Origin: Halobacteriales archaeon QS_3_64_16
Lineage (GTDB): Archaea > Halobacteriota > Halobacteria > Halobacteriales > Halococcaceae
Assembly: GCA_003021705.1 (NCBI GenBank)
Contig: PXRJ01000038.1
Coordinates: forward strand, 1-64,000
DNA: 64,000 nucleotides
Direction: 5' to 3'
The position numbers were made by a program, and so were the translations under genes. Positions 54,009 to 62,922 of the stretch are shown here, piece after piece. Numbering within the stretch: the first letter of the stretch is position 1; the number at the start of each line of letters is the position of its first letter. Below the pieces are notes generated by a model. The model saw only the letters and a program-made list of their open reading frames with translations, was not told the origin of the DNA and made no database searches.

Positions 54009-56639
54009 CTACGTGCTCGTTTCGGCGTCGGTGCCGGTTTCGGTTTCGGTCGTCGCGTCCGCTCCCGTAGCCAGTCGTTCCCAGAGCACGACCACCGAAG
54101 GGGTGACGATCAGTGCCGTTAGGTAGGAGTAGACGACGGTGAGTGCGATCAACAGGCCGAACTGGCCCAGTACGGGAAAGATCGCGAGCACCAACACTCC
54201 GATGCCCGAGGCGGTCGTGAGCATGCTGCCCGTGAGCGCGCCGCCGGTGCCGATCACCGTGCGATCGAGCGCGACGAAGACGTCGCCGGTCAGTTCGTAC
54301 TCGTCGGTAAAGCGATGTACGACGTGAACTGAATAATCGATCCCGAGTCCGAGTGCGATCGCTAAGATCGTCGCCGTGAGCGCGTTGAACGGGATCGAAA
54401 ACAGGCGCATCGACCCCGCGAGCAGTGCGACGGCCACTACGATCGGCACGAGGTTCACCAGGCCAAGTGAGGCTCGCCCCTCGAGGACGTAGTAAACGAG
54501 TACTAGGAACAGTGCCGTCGCCCCTAGCGCGACGACGAGGCTCCGGATGGCCGAGGCCAGTATCGTATCGGAGATCTCCCGGAACACTACCGTACTGCCC
54601 GTCGCCGTCGCCTCCAAGCGGTAGCGATCGGCTACCTCGCGGGCGTCGTCGGTGATCACATCCTGTGCGGCGCTCGCTTTTACTGTATACACTACTTGCG
54701 TGCTCGAATAGTCCTCGGTGATGTACTCCAGTGCCTGGCTGCGATAGGGTGAGTCGAGCAACGCGTCGTAGATCTGCTTCAGGTTATCGTCGGGCACGCC
54801 GTCGTCATCGATATCGTTTCGCTCGACTAACCGTCGGAATTCGGGCGAGGTGGCCGCGTAGTCGTCGATCACGGTGATGATGCTCTGGGTCTCGGCGCGG
54901 CGACCCTCGCTCACGAAGGAATCGGGCGGGTCGCGATTGGCGCGCTGGATCGATTCGAGCGCAGTGTCTTTCGTGAGCGAGCCCCGCGCGTAGATCGTGA
55001 TCGTATCGTCCTCGGCGGACGCGAAGTTCTCCTCTAAGAAGTTCGTGGTCTCGGTCACCGTGTACTCACTCGGCGCGAAGGGTTCGGGCAGCGCTTCGAG
55101 GTAGTCGGGCACGTCCTCGGGGGGTAGAAAGTCCTCCTGGGAGAAGGAAGTCCCGACGCCCGTGGCGTAATACGAGGAGCCGACAGTGAGCAGCACGATC
55201 GTGACGAGGAACAGGTAGGGCGCTTTCCGGGCGATCACGACGCCGACGGGAAGCACTCGCGAGAGCACCGAGCCCTCCGAACCGAGGGGCTGCTCGCCGA
55301 AACGGGGGATCCCGATCCGATCGCTGCGCTCGTCGAGGTAGACCTTCGCCGCCGGCAGGAAGATCCCGAAGATCAGGAAGGTGAAAACGATCCCGACCGC
55401 AGCGACGAAGCCGAAATCCCGGATCGGCGGGAGCTCGCTCACGCCGTTCGCAGCGAAGCCTAAGACTGTGGTGCCCGTCACGATGAAGAAGGCGACGAGC
55501 AACTGGTCGGTCGCGACCCGCATGGCGGGCTGTATCGCCAGCCCCTCGATCCGCTCCTCGCGATAGCGATTGATCGCGTGGATGCCGAAGTCGATTCCCA
55601 CTGCCAGTAGTAATGGCGGCACCGCGATCAGGAGCTGTGAGAAGGCGATTCCGGCGATACCCAGAAAGCCGAACGTCCAGATTATCGCCATCCCGAGCGC
55701 GATAACTCCCAGTAGCAAGTCAAGTGGATCGCGATAGGAAAAGATCAGGAAGGCGAGGATCAGCAGTACTGCGGCGGGCGTGACGATCAGCAACGAATCG
55801 CCGACGACATTGGAGTTCTCCGCGGCGACGATCCCCGAGCCGAAGACCGTGATGTCCGAATCGACGCTGCTCACGATCGACTGGGCTCGGGTCTGGATCG
55901 GGGTGAGCGGACTCGTCCCACCCTGGCCCGCCGCGGTCGAGATTCCTCCTAAGACGTCGTGTTCGACGACCGCGATGGTCGCCGACGCCGAGGCGGCCTC
56001 GCGATTGAAATCGTCACTGACGATCCCGCTAAAGCCTTCGCTCCCGGCTGCTTGCTTCACGGCCGCGTCGATCTCCGCGGGGGTCGCTTTCTCGATCGCG
56101 TCGATCTGTGCTTCGGTGGTCCTCGCGTTCGGCTCTATGGTTCGGGCGACGGTCGCCGCGGCGCTAGATGTCGAGACCACCCGGAGGCCCTCGGCCTCTT
56201 GCAGGCGCTGTTGGGCCTCTAACATCGCGAGCAGCTCGTCTTTCGCGAGGACGTTGGGACCGCGCTGGATGAGCTGGGTGGTACCGTTGGTCGTCTCGAA
56301 GGGCGGGGAGAACTCCTGGTTTACCTCCTCGAGAGCGTCTTGGGCCGGGCTGTCCTCAGTGAACTGGCTCGTCCCCGCGGCCGTCGAGATGTTTCCGAGT
56401 CCCACGCCGAAGAGCACCGTCACGAGCAGGAAAGCGACGATCACCGTCCGCGGGCGCTCGGTGATCCACCGATCGATCCGATCGATGATCGCCTGGTAAT
56501 CGAAGCGCGCCCGCCTGCTGTCGTCCTCGGGATCACCATCGCCATCGCTCCCGCCGCCGTCGCTGCAAACGTCGGTACCACTAGCGCTCTCGCTTTCGCT
56601 CGAGTCGCCGAACTCGAAGCCCGACCCGTCCTCGCTCAC
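54009..56639 (-). CDS. RND/MMPL-family membrane transporter
   Basis: An 876-residue transporter with two similar halves: a TM helix near residues 65-85, a large extracytoplasmic loop (about 90-270), five helices (about 278-430), a second large loop and six more helices at the C-terminus. IDFGIHAINRYREER and LGIDYSVHVVHRFTDEY are the paired MMPL helix-4 motifs. The N-terminus is a ~45-residue hyperacidic tail. It may export lipids or hydrophobic compounds. No adaptor or accessory gene is adjacent. Confidence 0.9.
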   Translation of the reverse strand: MSEDGSGFEFGDSSESESASGTDVCSDGGGSDGDGDPEDDSRRARFDYQAIIDRIDRWITERPRTVIVAFLLVTVLFGVGLGNISTAAGTSQFTEDSPAQDALEEVNQEFSPPFETTNGTTQLIQRGPNVLAKDELLAMLEAQQRLQEAEGLRVVSTSSAAATVARTIEPNARTTEAQIDAIEKATPAEIDAAVKQAAGSEGFSGIVSDDFNREAASASATIAVVEHDVLGGISTAAGQGGTSPLTPIQTRAQSIVSSVDSDITVFGSGIVAAENSNVVGDSLLIVTPAAVLLILAFLIFSYRDPLDLLLGVIALGMAIIWTFGFLGIAGIAFSQLLIAVPPLLLAVGIDFGIHAINRYREERIEGLAIQPAMRVATDQLLVAFFIVTGTTVLGFAANGVSELPPIRDFGFVAAVGIVFTFLIFGIFLPAAKVYLDERSDRIGIPRFGEQPLGSEGSVLSRVLPVGVVIARKAPYLFLVTIVLLTVGSSYYATGVGTSFSQEDFLPPEDVPDYLEALPEPFAPSEYTVTETTNFLEENFASAEDDTITIYARGSLTKDTALESIQRANRDPPDSFVSEGRRAETQSIITVIDDYAATSPEFRRLVERNDIDDDGVPDDNLKQIYDALLDSPYRSQALEYITEDYSSTQVVYTVKASAAQDVITDDAREVADRYRLEATATGSTVVFREISDTILASAIRSLVVALGATALFLVLVYYVLEGRASLGLVNLVPIVVAVALLAGSMRLFSIPFNALTATILAIALGLGIDYSVHVVHRFTDEYELTGDVFVALDRTVIGTGGALTGSMLTTASGIGVLVLAIFPVLGQFGLLIALTVVYSYLTALIVTPSVVVLWERLATGADATTETETGTDAETST

Positions 56640-56885
56640 GTCCGGTCCCTGCTTCCAGTCCTCGGAGCCCGATCACCGAATCGATCTGCACGTACTTTAC
56701 TCACGGTTCGTCGTTGTTCTTTGTGAGATGGTACCGGCATTTGAGGGCTCCGATACCCCCGCTGGTAGCGACCCTGCTCCGGTAGCAGCTGGGCGCGACC
56801 GTTCGGATCGGCCAGTAACCAGCACTCGGCGCTCGACCCTCGATCGGGGGATCGAATTTATGTTCCGACCGAGTCCAGCTGAGCT

Positions 56886-57875
56886 ATGCGCCTCGGGGCA
56901 CTCCTCCCGCATCTCGGCGACACCGATCCGATCGAACTGGCGACCGACGCCGAGGGGTGGGGCTACGATTCGGTCTGGCTCGGCGAACTCTGGGGGCGAA
57001 ACTCGGTCGTCACGCTCACCGAGATCGCCTGCCACACCGAGGAGATCGGGATCGGAACCGCCATCACGAACGTCTACTCGCGCTCGCCGGCCACCCTCGC
57101 GATGACCGCCGCGACGCTCGACGACGCGGCCGACGGCCGGTTCACCCTCGGGGTCGGCACGAGCACCGAGAAGGCGATCGAGGACCTGCACGGGATGGAC
57201 TTCGCCCGACCCGTCAGGCGCGCACACGAGGCCATCGAGTTGCTCCAGCGCTTCACCAGCGGCGAGTCCGATCGAGTACGCTACGACGGCGAGATCTTTA
57301 GCGTCGCTGACTTCCCGCCGATCGAGGCAGACGTCCCGATCTATCACGCCGCGCTCGGGCCGGCTAACAGACGTGTGGTCGGCCGGCTCTGTGATGGCTG
57401 GCTCCCCCACAACGTGCCCTTCCTCGATCTGGACGATGCCTTCGAGGGGATCGCCACGGCCGCCCGCGAGCGCGGCCGCGATCCCGAGGCGATCACCGTC
57501 GCACCCTACGTCCCCGCCGCGGCATCGGAGGATCCGGACGAAGCCGAGCGGGCGGTCCGAGGCCACGTCGCCTATTACGTCGGCAGCGCCGCTGGTTACC
57601 GGAACGCCGTCGGGTCGCGATTCCCCGAGGCGAGCGAGGCGATCGCGAGCGCCTGGAACCAGGGCGACCGAGAGGCGGCCGCCGAGGCGGTCACCGAGGA
57701 GATGGTCGCTGCCTTGGGGGTCTGTGGCACGCCCGCGGAGGCACGCGCCCAGCTCGAAGCCCTCTACGAGGAGACGATAGTTGACTACCCGCTCGTGATC
57801 GTCCCCCAACAGGCCGCCGACGACCTCGCCGCGGGGACTCTCGAAGCGCTCGCCCCACTTGCGACCGAGGGCTAA
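56886..57875 (+). CDS. luciferase-fold F420-type oxidoreductase
   Basis: A 329-residue LLM-fold protein. YDSVWLGELWG, ATLAMTAATLDDAADGRFTLGVGT and DGWLPHNVPFL match the F420-binding methylenetetrahydromethanopterin reductase-like group. A long C-terminal part includes AVRGHVAYYVGSAAGYRN. It shares domain order and the NVYSRSPATLAMTAATL motif with the protein encoded at 62919, so they are paralogues. Substrate not known. Confidence 0.85.
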   Translation: MRLGALLPHLGDTDPIELATDAEGWGYDSVWLGELWGRNSVVTLTEIACHTEEIGIGTAITNVYSRSPATLAMTAATLDDAADGRFTLGVGTSTEKAIEDLHGMDFARPVRRAHEAIELLQRFTSGESDRVRYDGEIFSVADFPPIEADVPIYHAALGPANRRVVGRLCDGWLPHNVPFLDLDDAFEGIATAARERGRDPEAITVAPYVPAAASEDPDEAERAVRGHVAYYVGSAAGYRNAVGSRFPEASEAIASAWNQGDREAAAEAVTEEMVAALGVCGTPAEARAQLEALYEETIVDYPLVIVPQQAADDLAAGTLEALAPLATEG

Positions 57876-57884
57876 TCGGCCGCC

Positions 57885-58676
57885 CTACGATCCCCCGTCG
57901 AGACCGACGATCTCCAGTAGGTCGCGCAGGTCCGCAACCCGGTAGTCGACGACTCCATCCGGATCGCGAGCCGACGTTCGCCCGTTCTCGCTGCCGGTGC
58001 TATCGGTCCCACCGCTCTCGGCGTCGCCATCGGCCCCGTCGGTCTCGGCTTCGGGTCCGGTCGCCGCGCTCCCGCCGAAGGCCACGGTTCGAAGCCCGGC
58101 CCAGGAGCCCCCATGCATGTCGTTGTGGTACCGATCGCCGATCATCACCGATCTACCAGGACTGACCCCGGCGCTGCCGATGGCCGTCGCGAAGACCGCC
58201 GGGTCGGGTTTCGTCCGGCCGACCGCCTCGGAGGTCGTCATCCCATTGAAGTACTCGAGCAGGGAGAAGCCGCCGAGGATGCGTTCTGCCTCCCGGGTGT
58301 CGATGTCGCTGATCAGCCCCAGGTAGATCTCCTCCGAGAGCGCTTCGAGGGTCTCTCTAACACCGTCGACCGGCCGGAGACACTCCCCGGTCGCTTTTTC
58401 GAAGACCGGCCGCCACTCCGCTTCGGGGACGGGGGCACCGACCGCGGCCTCGATCGCCCGGTCGTAGCCCGCGGCGGCAGAACGGAACTCCGTGCCCCGG
58501 CGCTCGCGGAAGTGCTCGCCCAGGACCGCCCGCCAGGTCTGTAGCGCGCGCTCCTCGTCGAGATCGTATTGCTTGGCTAGTTCGGCGACGAACCGGCGGT
58601 GGCCCTCCCGGACCGACCCGAGATCGAGCACCACCCCGCCGATATCGAAGAAGACGGCCTCGGCGTCGTCGATCAT
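57885..58676 (-). CDS. HAD-superfamily hydrolase
   Basis: A 263-residue HAD phosphatase of the epoxide-hydrolase-N-terminal/haloacid type: VFFDIGGVVLDLGSV (catalytic Asp; second Asp replaced), LISDIDTREA (motif II), TKPDPAVF (motif III Lys) and MIGDRYHNDMHGG (motif IV). A disordered acidic insert (about 30 residues) is near the C-terminus. Substrate unknown. Its ATG at 58676 lies four bases inside the end of the upstream frame at 58673-59290. Convergent with the LLM gene. Confidence 0.87.
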   Translation of the reverse strand: MIDDAEAVFFDIGGVVLDLGSVREGHRRFVAELAKQYDLDEERALQTWRAVLGEHFRERRGTEFRSAAAGYDRAIEAAVGAPVPEAEWRPVFEKATGECLRPVDGVRETLEALSEEIYLGLISDIDTREAERILGGFSLLEYFNGMTTSEAVGRTKPDPAVFATAIGSAGVSPGRSVMIGDRYHNDMHGGSWAGLRTVAFGGSAATGPEAETDGADGDAESGGTDSTGSENGRTSARDPDGVVDYRVADLRDLLEIVGLDGGS

Positions 58677-59290
58677 ACCCGGCCTATCGACGCCCGCGAC
58701 AAGAGCGTTCCTACCCGCTCTCGTACCCACCCATCGTCCGATCGATCTCGGAGCGGTGACCGTGATCGAGATCGAACGCCAGACCCCGGTCGCTTCCGCC
58801 AGCGCCCTTCGCTCGTCTCGAGCGCTCCTCGAAGCCGATCGGCGAGCGCTCGACCGGACGGCCCGGGTGGGTGCGTGCCTCTCGCTCGTCGCCGCCGTCT
58901 CCCTCCTCGGTTCTTCGACGGCGATCGAAGCCGGACGATCCGGAAGCGCAATCGGTAGAAACCCGTGGCCGATCGTCCCCGCTCGGATCGGGAGAGCGGC
59001 CCGTCTCCCTTCACCCGCTGCGTTCGATAGGCGCTCGCCAGCCGATCGAGGCGCGCTACGAGGACTCGTACCGTCGCCGGTCGGACCTCGAGGCTCGACC
59101 ACGCGAAGACGATGCCGGCGGTGGCGACGAGGCGGCCGAGCACCGAGACCCACAGCAGCGCCGAGATCCCCCGGTCGGCGAGCAGGGCGGCCAGCGCGCC
59201 CCCGAGGCCGATCCCCGCCCCACCGGCGAGCAACGCCACTGCGAGCAGCCACCGCCAATGGCGCTCACAGCGCCCTTCGCGACCGTTCAT
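58673..59290 (-). CDS. possible membrane protein, C-terminal half doubtful
   Basis: The first 75 residues of this frame look real: MNGREGRCERHWRWLLAVAL, followed by two hydrophobic helices (LLAVALLAGGAGIGLGGALAALL and LLWVSVLGRLVATAGIVFAW). After residue 80 the translation is Arg/Ser-rich and unlike haloarchaeal proteins, so either a frameshift is present or the gene ends earlier. No family recognised. It overlaps the HAD gene by four bases. Confidence 0.35.
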   Translation of the reverse strand: MNGREGRCERHWRWLLAVALLAGGAGIGLGGALAALLADRGISALLWVSVLGRLVATAGIVFAWSSLEVRPATVRVLVARLDRLASAYRTQRVKGDGPLSRSERGRSATGFYRLRFRIVRLRSPSKNRGGRRRRRARGTHPPGPSGRALADRLRGALETSEGRWRKRPGSGVRSRSRSPLRDRSDDGWVRERVGTLLSRASIGRV

Positions 59291-59340
59291 AGTTTCAAAC
59301 CCTATTAGCACGTAATAAATACTCGTCAGACGGGGTGAAA

Positions 59341-59514
59341 TTAATAGTCGATGACGGTCACCGACTGGGAGGAGTGCTGGTCGGCGGCGAGCGAGGTGAT
59401 TTGAACGTGGCCGAACGCGTCGGGATCGGCCGATAGAACGGAAGAGCGATGAGAGGAGTCGTTCCAGTAGGATCGGGTGAACCGACCGACCGATTCGGTC
59501 GCCGAGTGGAACAC
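59341..59514 (-). CDS. possible small protein after the MBL-fold hydrolase
   Basis: Found by direct reading: GTG at 59514, five bases downstream of the hydrolase stop in the same direction. The 57-residue product (VFHSATESVGRFTRSYWNDS, ending DQHSSQSVTVIDY) has a natural composition and is not Arg/Pro-rich. It might be a small Ser-rich protein coupled to the hydrolase. No family recognised; chance cannot be excluded. Confidence 0.35.
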   Translation of the reverse strand: MFHSATESVGRFTRSYWNDSSHRSSVLSADPDAFGHVQITSLAADQHSSQSVTVIDY

Positions 59515-59519
59515 CTCGC

Positions 59520-60551
59520 CTACTCCACCGATGCCGGCCGGTAGCGCTGGACGCCCGCCTCAGTGGTCGAGCGCCGGGCCCGGTCGGTCGCCTCCAAGCG
59601 GGCGAGTGCCGAAACGACTTCGGGCAGGCGGTAGGCGAACTCCCGTTCGTCCTCGACACGTTCGCGGGCGAGCTCGGCCGCGGTCGTCCCGTTCTCAGGA
59701 TCGAGCCGGCTCGCTACGCCTTCGGTGAGGCGGCGCAGACTTCGGCGATCGCGATCGATCGTCTCCTGGTGCTCCTCGTGTACCGGGCCGTGGCCCGGGA
59801 AGGCTCGATCGATCGAGCGTGCCCCTAGCCGATCGAGCGTCCGCTCGAAAGCCGGTAGGCTCTGCTCGACCCCGCGATCGAGCCCGATGTGCAATAGAAC
59901 TGGTCGGAACGGTTCGAGGACGGTATCACCGGCGAAAAGCACTCGCTCGCCCTCGATCGTCGTCTCGAAACAGTGATGGTCGGCTTGATGGCCCGGCGTC
60001 GGTATCGTCTCGAACTCGAGTTCGCCGACGGTAACCGAGTCGCTTCCGTCCTCGCCGACCCATCGGTCGACGGCCGCGGGTGGGAGTAGCCGTCGGCTGC
60101 GTTCCAGGGAGTCGCGTGCCATCCCGATTGCCCCGTCGCGCTCCGCTCCTCCCAGACCGGCGGCCGTCGCGTTCGCTTCGACCTGTCGCTCGAGATCGTC
60201 CGGCTCGCGCGCGAGGCGCTCGCGGACGCCGACCGGGGCGTACACCGTCGGGTCCGCGCGCTCGATCACCCTCGGGACCTGACCGACGTGATCGACGTGG
60301 GGGTGGGTGACCAGGAGATGGGCTACGTCGGCGAGGTCGTAGCCGGCGGTATCGAGTGCTTCCTCCAGTCGATCGCCGGCGCGCTCGCCGGTCATCCCCG
60401 CGTCGATCAGGGTCAACTCGGGAGTCTCAAGCAGGTAGGCCGCGACGTGGCCGGGCGGCCAGTCGACGTCGAACTCGATGCGGTGGACGTCATCGATACC
60501 GATTCCGGTAGTCACGCTCCGATCGGCTCCTATCGGATCCGCGTCGTCCAT
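59520..60551 (-). CDS. metallo-beta-lactamase-fold hydrolase
   Basis: A 343-residue MBL-fold enzyme. The metal motif is THPHVDHVGQ (HxHxDH), with GHQADHHCFET, FAGDTVLEPF and PGHGPVHEEH as remaining ligands. The N-terminal segment MDDADPIGADRSVTTGIGI is typical of haloarchaeal members, and the C-terminal part adds an alpha-helical domain (ASRLDPENGTTAAELA). Such enzymes are broad thioesterase/hydrolase types; substrate unknown. Confidence 0.88.
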   Translation of the reverse strand: MDDADPIGADRSVTTGIGIDDVHRIEFDVDWPPGHVAAYLLETPELTLIDAGMTGERAGDRLEEALDTAGYDLADVAHLLVTHPHVDHVGQVPRVIERADPTVYAPVGVRERLAREPDDLERQVEANATAAGLGGAERDGAIGMARDSLERSRRLLPPAAVDRWVGEDGSDSVTVGELEFETIPTPGHQADHHCFETTIEGERVLFAGDTVLEPFRPVLLHIGLDRGVEQSLPAFERTLDRLGARSIDRAFPGHGPVHEEHQETIDRDRRSLRRLTEGVASRLDPENGTTAAELARERVEDEREFAYRLPEVVSALARLEATDRARRSTTEAGVQRYRPASVE

Positions 60552-60736
60552 CTACCGACACGAAGCGACCGCGCGCCGATAAGCGTTGAGAAGCGTCGCT
60601 ACTGTCGGCATCGAGTTCGACGGAGCTTCGATCGGGGAACGCCTATAATGCAGTAGTATCGACATAAACGCTGTATTGGCTTTCTACTGGCCGGAATGAA
60701 ACGTGTAATTATACCTACCGAATCGGGACGGTGGGT
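60552..60736 (+). promoter_or_regulatory. promoter region of the C5-epimerase-like lipoprotein gene
   Basis: The element TAATTATAC at 60706-60714 is 23-31 nt before ATG 60737, as expected for a haloarchaeal TATA box of a leaderless gene. A further AT-rich stretch with TATAAT lies at about 60640-60655. This also supports 60737 as the start rather than the in-frame GTG at 60731. Confidence 0.55.
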
Positions 60737-61876
60737 ATGGTCCGACGACGACAGGTCATTCGGGCGGTCGGTGCCGCCGGTCTCTCGCTTGCGGCCGGCT
60801 GTACGGACTCGAACTCCGGTAGCGCGAGGACGCCCGAGGCGAGAACCGAACGGACGCGGACGACACCGCCCAGACAGACAGCGGGAACCGAACGCCGGAC
60901 AACGACGGAATCGGAGACGACCACCGAGGAAACCGACGAAACGACGACCGGCACGCCCGAAGACGGCGAGGAGCGCTTTATCGCCGCCGAGGACGTCCGC
61001 ACCGGGTCGATACCGCTGCGGAAACTGCCCTACGAGCAGTGGCCGCGCCACGACGTCGGCCACTGCAGCCGCTCGGTCGCGGAGGTCTCCGAGCTGGCGA
61101 ACGTCTCCTTGCAGAACGAGAGCGACTCCGACAGCTACGATCCGCTCAACACGGCCAAGAATATCAACGACATCGTGCGGTGTTACAGCGTCGAGGGAGT
61201 CGAGGGCTACCGGAAGAAAGCCGACCGGATGATCGAGGCACTCCTCGAGACGTCCGTCCGGCGAGCAGGAGCAGCTTACGTCTCCTATACCTTCTATTAC
61301 GACTGGCACGGCGAGTTCCCGCTCATCCCGCCGATCTACTCCGGGATGGCCCAGGGAGTGCTGCTCTCGCCGCTGAGCCGGCTCTATCGACTGACCGGCG
61401 AGCAGCGGTACGCCGATCTCGCTCATCTCGTCTTCCGGTCGTTCGATCGCCCACGAGGGACGCTCGCGTCCGAGTACGTCGACGAACCGTGGACGACGAT
61501 GGTCGATTCGACGGGGTACTATTGGATCGAAGGTATCCCCCTGGACCCGCCCGGCCACGTTCTGAACGAGAAGAACGCGGCGATCGAAGGCTTATACGAG
61601 TACTGGCGCGTCTTCGAGACGCCCCAGAGCGAACTGTTACTCACTGCCGCGCTGAAGACGGTAAAGGATCACACCGACGACTACCGGGTGCCCGAGGAGT
61701 TGAGTTGGTACTGTCTCGGCCACGACGTACGGACTCCGCCCCGCTATCACGACCTGCATATCAGGCAGTTCGAGAACTTCTATCGGATGACCGGCGACCG
61801 GGCGTTCGAGCGGGCCGCCGCGCGATACAGGCGCGACCAGAAGGCGGCCGGCGTGAGGACGACCGACGAGAAGTAA
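60737..61876 (+). CDS. Tat lipoprotein, D-glucuronyl C5-epimerase-like
   Basis: A 379-residue exported protein. VRRRQVIRAVGAAGLSLAAGC has a twin-arginine motif and a lipobox ending in Cys, so it is Tat-exported and membrane-anchored. After a disordered Thr/Glu linker (to about residue 80) comes a helical alpha/alpha barrel: DPLNTAKNINDIVRCYSVEG, YTFYYDWHGEFPLIPPIYSGM and YYWIEGIPLDPPGHVLNEKN recall the pfam06662 epimerase domain that converts D-glucuronate to L-iduronate in polysaccharides. Leaderless promoter at 60706. Function by homology only. Confidence 0.8.
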   Translation: MVRRRQVIRAVGAAGLSLAAGCTDSNSGSARTPEARTERTRTTPPRQTAGTERRTTTESETTTEETDETTTGTPEDGEERFIAAEDVRTGSIPLRKLPYEQWPRHDVGHCSRSVAEVSELANVSLQNESDSDSYDPLNTAKNINDIVRCYSVEGVEGYRKKADRMIEALLETSVRRAGAAYVSYTFYYDWHGEFPLIPPIYSGMAQGVLLSPLSRLYRLTGEQRYADLAHLVFRSFDRPRGTLASEYVDEPWTTMVDSTGYYWIEGIPLDPPGHVLNEKNAAIEGLYEYWRVFETPQSELLLTAALKTVKDHTDDYRVPEELSWYCLGHDVRTPPRYHDLHIRQFENFYRMTGDRAFERAAARYRRDQKAAGVRTTDEK

Positions 61877-62034
61877 GCTCTCGACTATCAGTTCTCGCTC
61901 AACAGGAGCTCAATCGAACCGGGCCCTGCCTCGGGCCGCTCGGTGACGTACGCTTATACCCTGGGCACTCGATCGAGGAGTCGAACGATGCTAGTCGATA
62001 GAACACGACCGAGCGGACCCCAGAGGGAGAGGGC

Positions 62035-62922
62035 GTGAGCAGCGATCGATTCAGCGTGGCCGGCCAGACGGTGATGATCACCGGCGCGTCGGGTGGTATC
62101 GGCCGGGAAATCGCCGAACGCTTCGCAAGCGAGGGCGCGAACGTCGCGATCTGCTCGCGCTCGGCCGAGGATGTCGAGCGGGTCGCTGATGGGATCAACG
62201 ACCGCGCGGACGAAGCGGCAGGCGGCGAAGGCACCGGCGAACGCGGCCGGGCGATCGCGCTCGAGTGTGACGTCACTGACCGGGAGGCAGTCGAGACCTT
62301 CGTCGAGGGGGTAGTAGAGGAGTTCGGCACGATCGACTGTCTCATCAACAACGCCGGAGCGAGTTTCATGTCCTCTTTCGACGATATCTCTCAGAATGGC
62401 TGGGAGACGATCGTCGACATCAACCTGCATGGCACCTATCGCTGCACGCAGGCCGCCGGTCCCTACCTCCGGGAGAGCGAGGCAGAAGGCGAGGAAGGTA
62501 GGGAGGAGGACGACGGAGACGGTGATAGCGATGGGAACGGTGGCAGGCAAGCCGGGAGCGGTGGAACGGTGATCAACCTCGCGAGCGTCGCGGGCCAGGC
62601 CGGTTCGCCCTACATGAGTCACTACGGCGCGGCGAAAGCCGGCATCGTCAATCTCACGACGACGCTGTCCTACGAGTGGGCCGAGGAGAACGTCCGGGTG
62701 AACTGCATCGCCCCCGGCTTCGTCGCCACCCCCGGCGTCGAGAGCCAGATGGGCGTCAGTGCCGGCGAGATCGATCGAGGGAAAGTCGCCCGCCGGATCG
62801 GCACGAGCGAGGAGATCGCCGATATCGCCCAGTTCCTCGCCTCGCCGGCCTCCTCGTATCTCGTCGGCGAGACGATCACCGCCCAGGGCGTGCCCCGAAT
62901 CGAGGAATCCCCTGACCTATGA
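62035..62922 (+). CDS. short-chain dehydrogenase with acidic insert
   Basis: A 295-residue classical SDR. TGASGGIG near residue 17, NNAG near residue 104, the Ser in NLASVAG and Tyr-Lys in YGAAK are present. Between helix 4 and strand 5 a Glu/Asp/Gly insert of about 25 residues (about 156-180) projects from the fold. GTG start. Four-base overlap (ATGA) with the next gene, so the two are translationally coupled. Confidence 0.88.
   Translation: MSSDRFSVAGQTVMITGASGGIGREIAERFASEGANVAICSRSAEDVERVADGINDRADEAAGGEGTGERGRAIALECDVTDREAVETFVEGVVEEFGTIDCLINNAGASFMSSFDDISQNGWETIVDINLHGTYRCTQAAGPYLRESEAEGEEGREEDDGDGDSDGNGGRQAGSGGTVINLASVAGQAGSPYMSHYGAAKAGIVNLTTTLSYEWAEENVRVNCIAPGFVATPGVESQMGVSAGEIDRGKVARRIGTSEEIADIAQFLASPASSYLVGETITAQGVPRIEESPDL

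Noticed and set aside
58756-59292. Plus-strand frame opposite the doubtful membrane protein (TVIEIERQTPVASASALR and on)
   Set aside because: Only the first part looks natural; the rest is Pro/Arg-rich antisense of the hydrophobic helices at 59.1-59.3 kb, which look more genuine.
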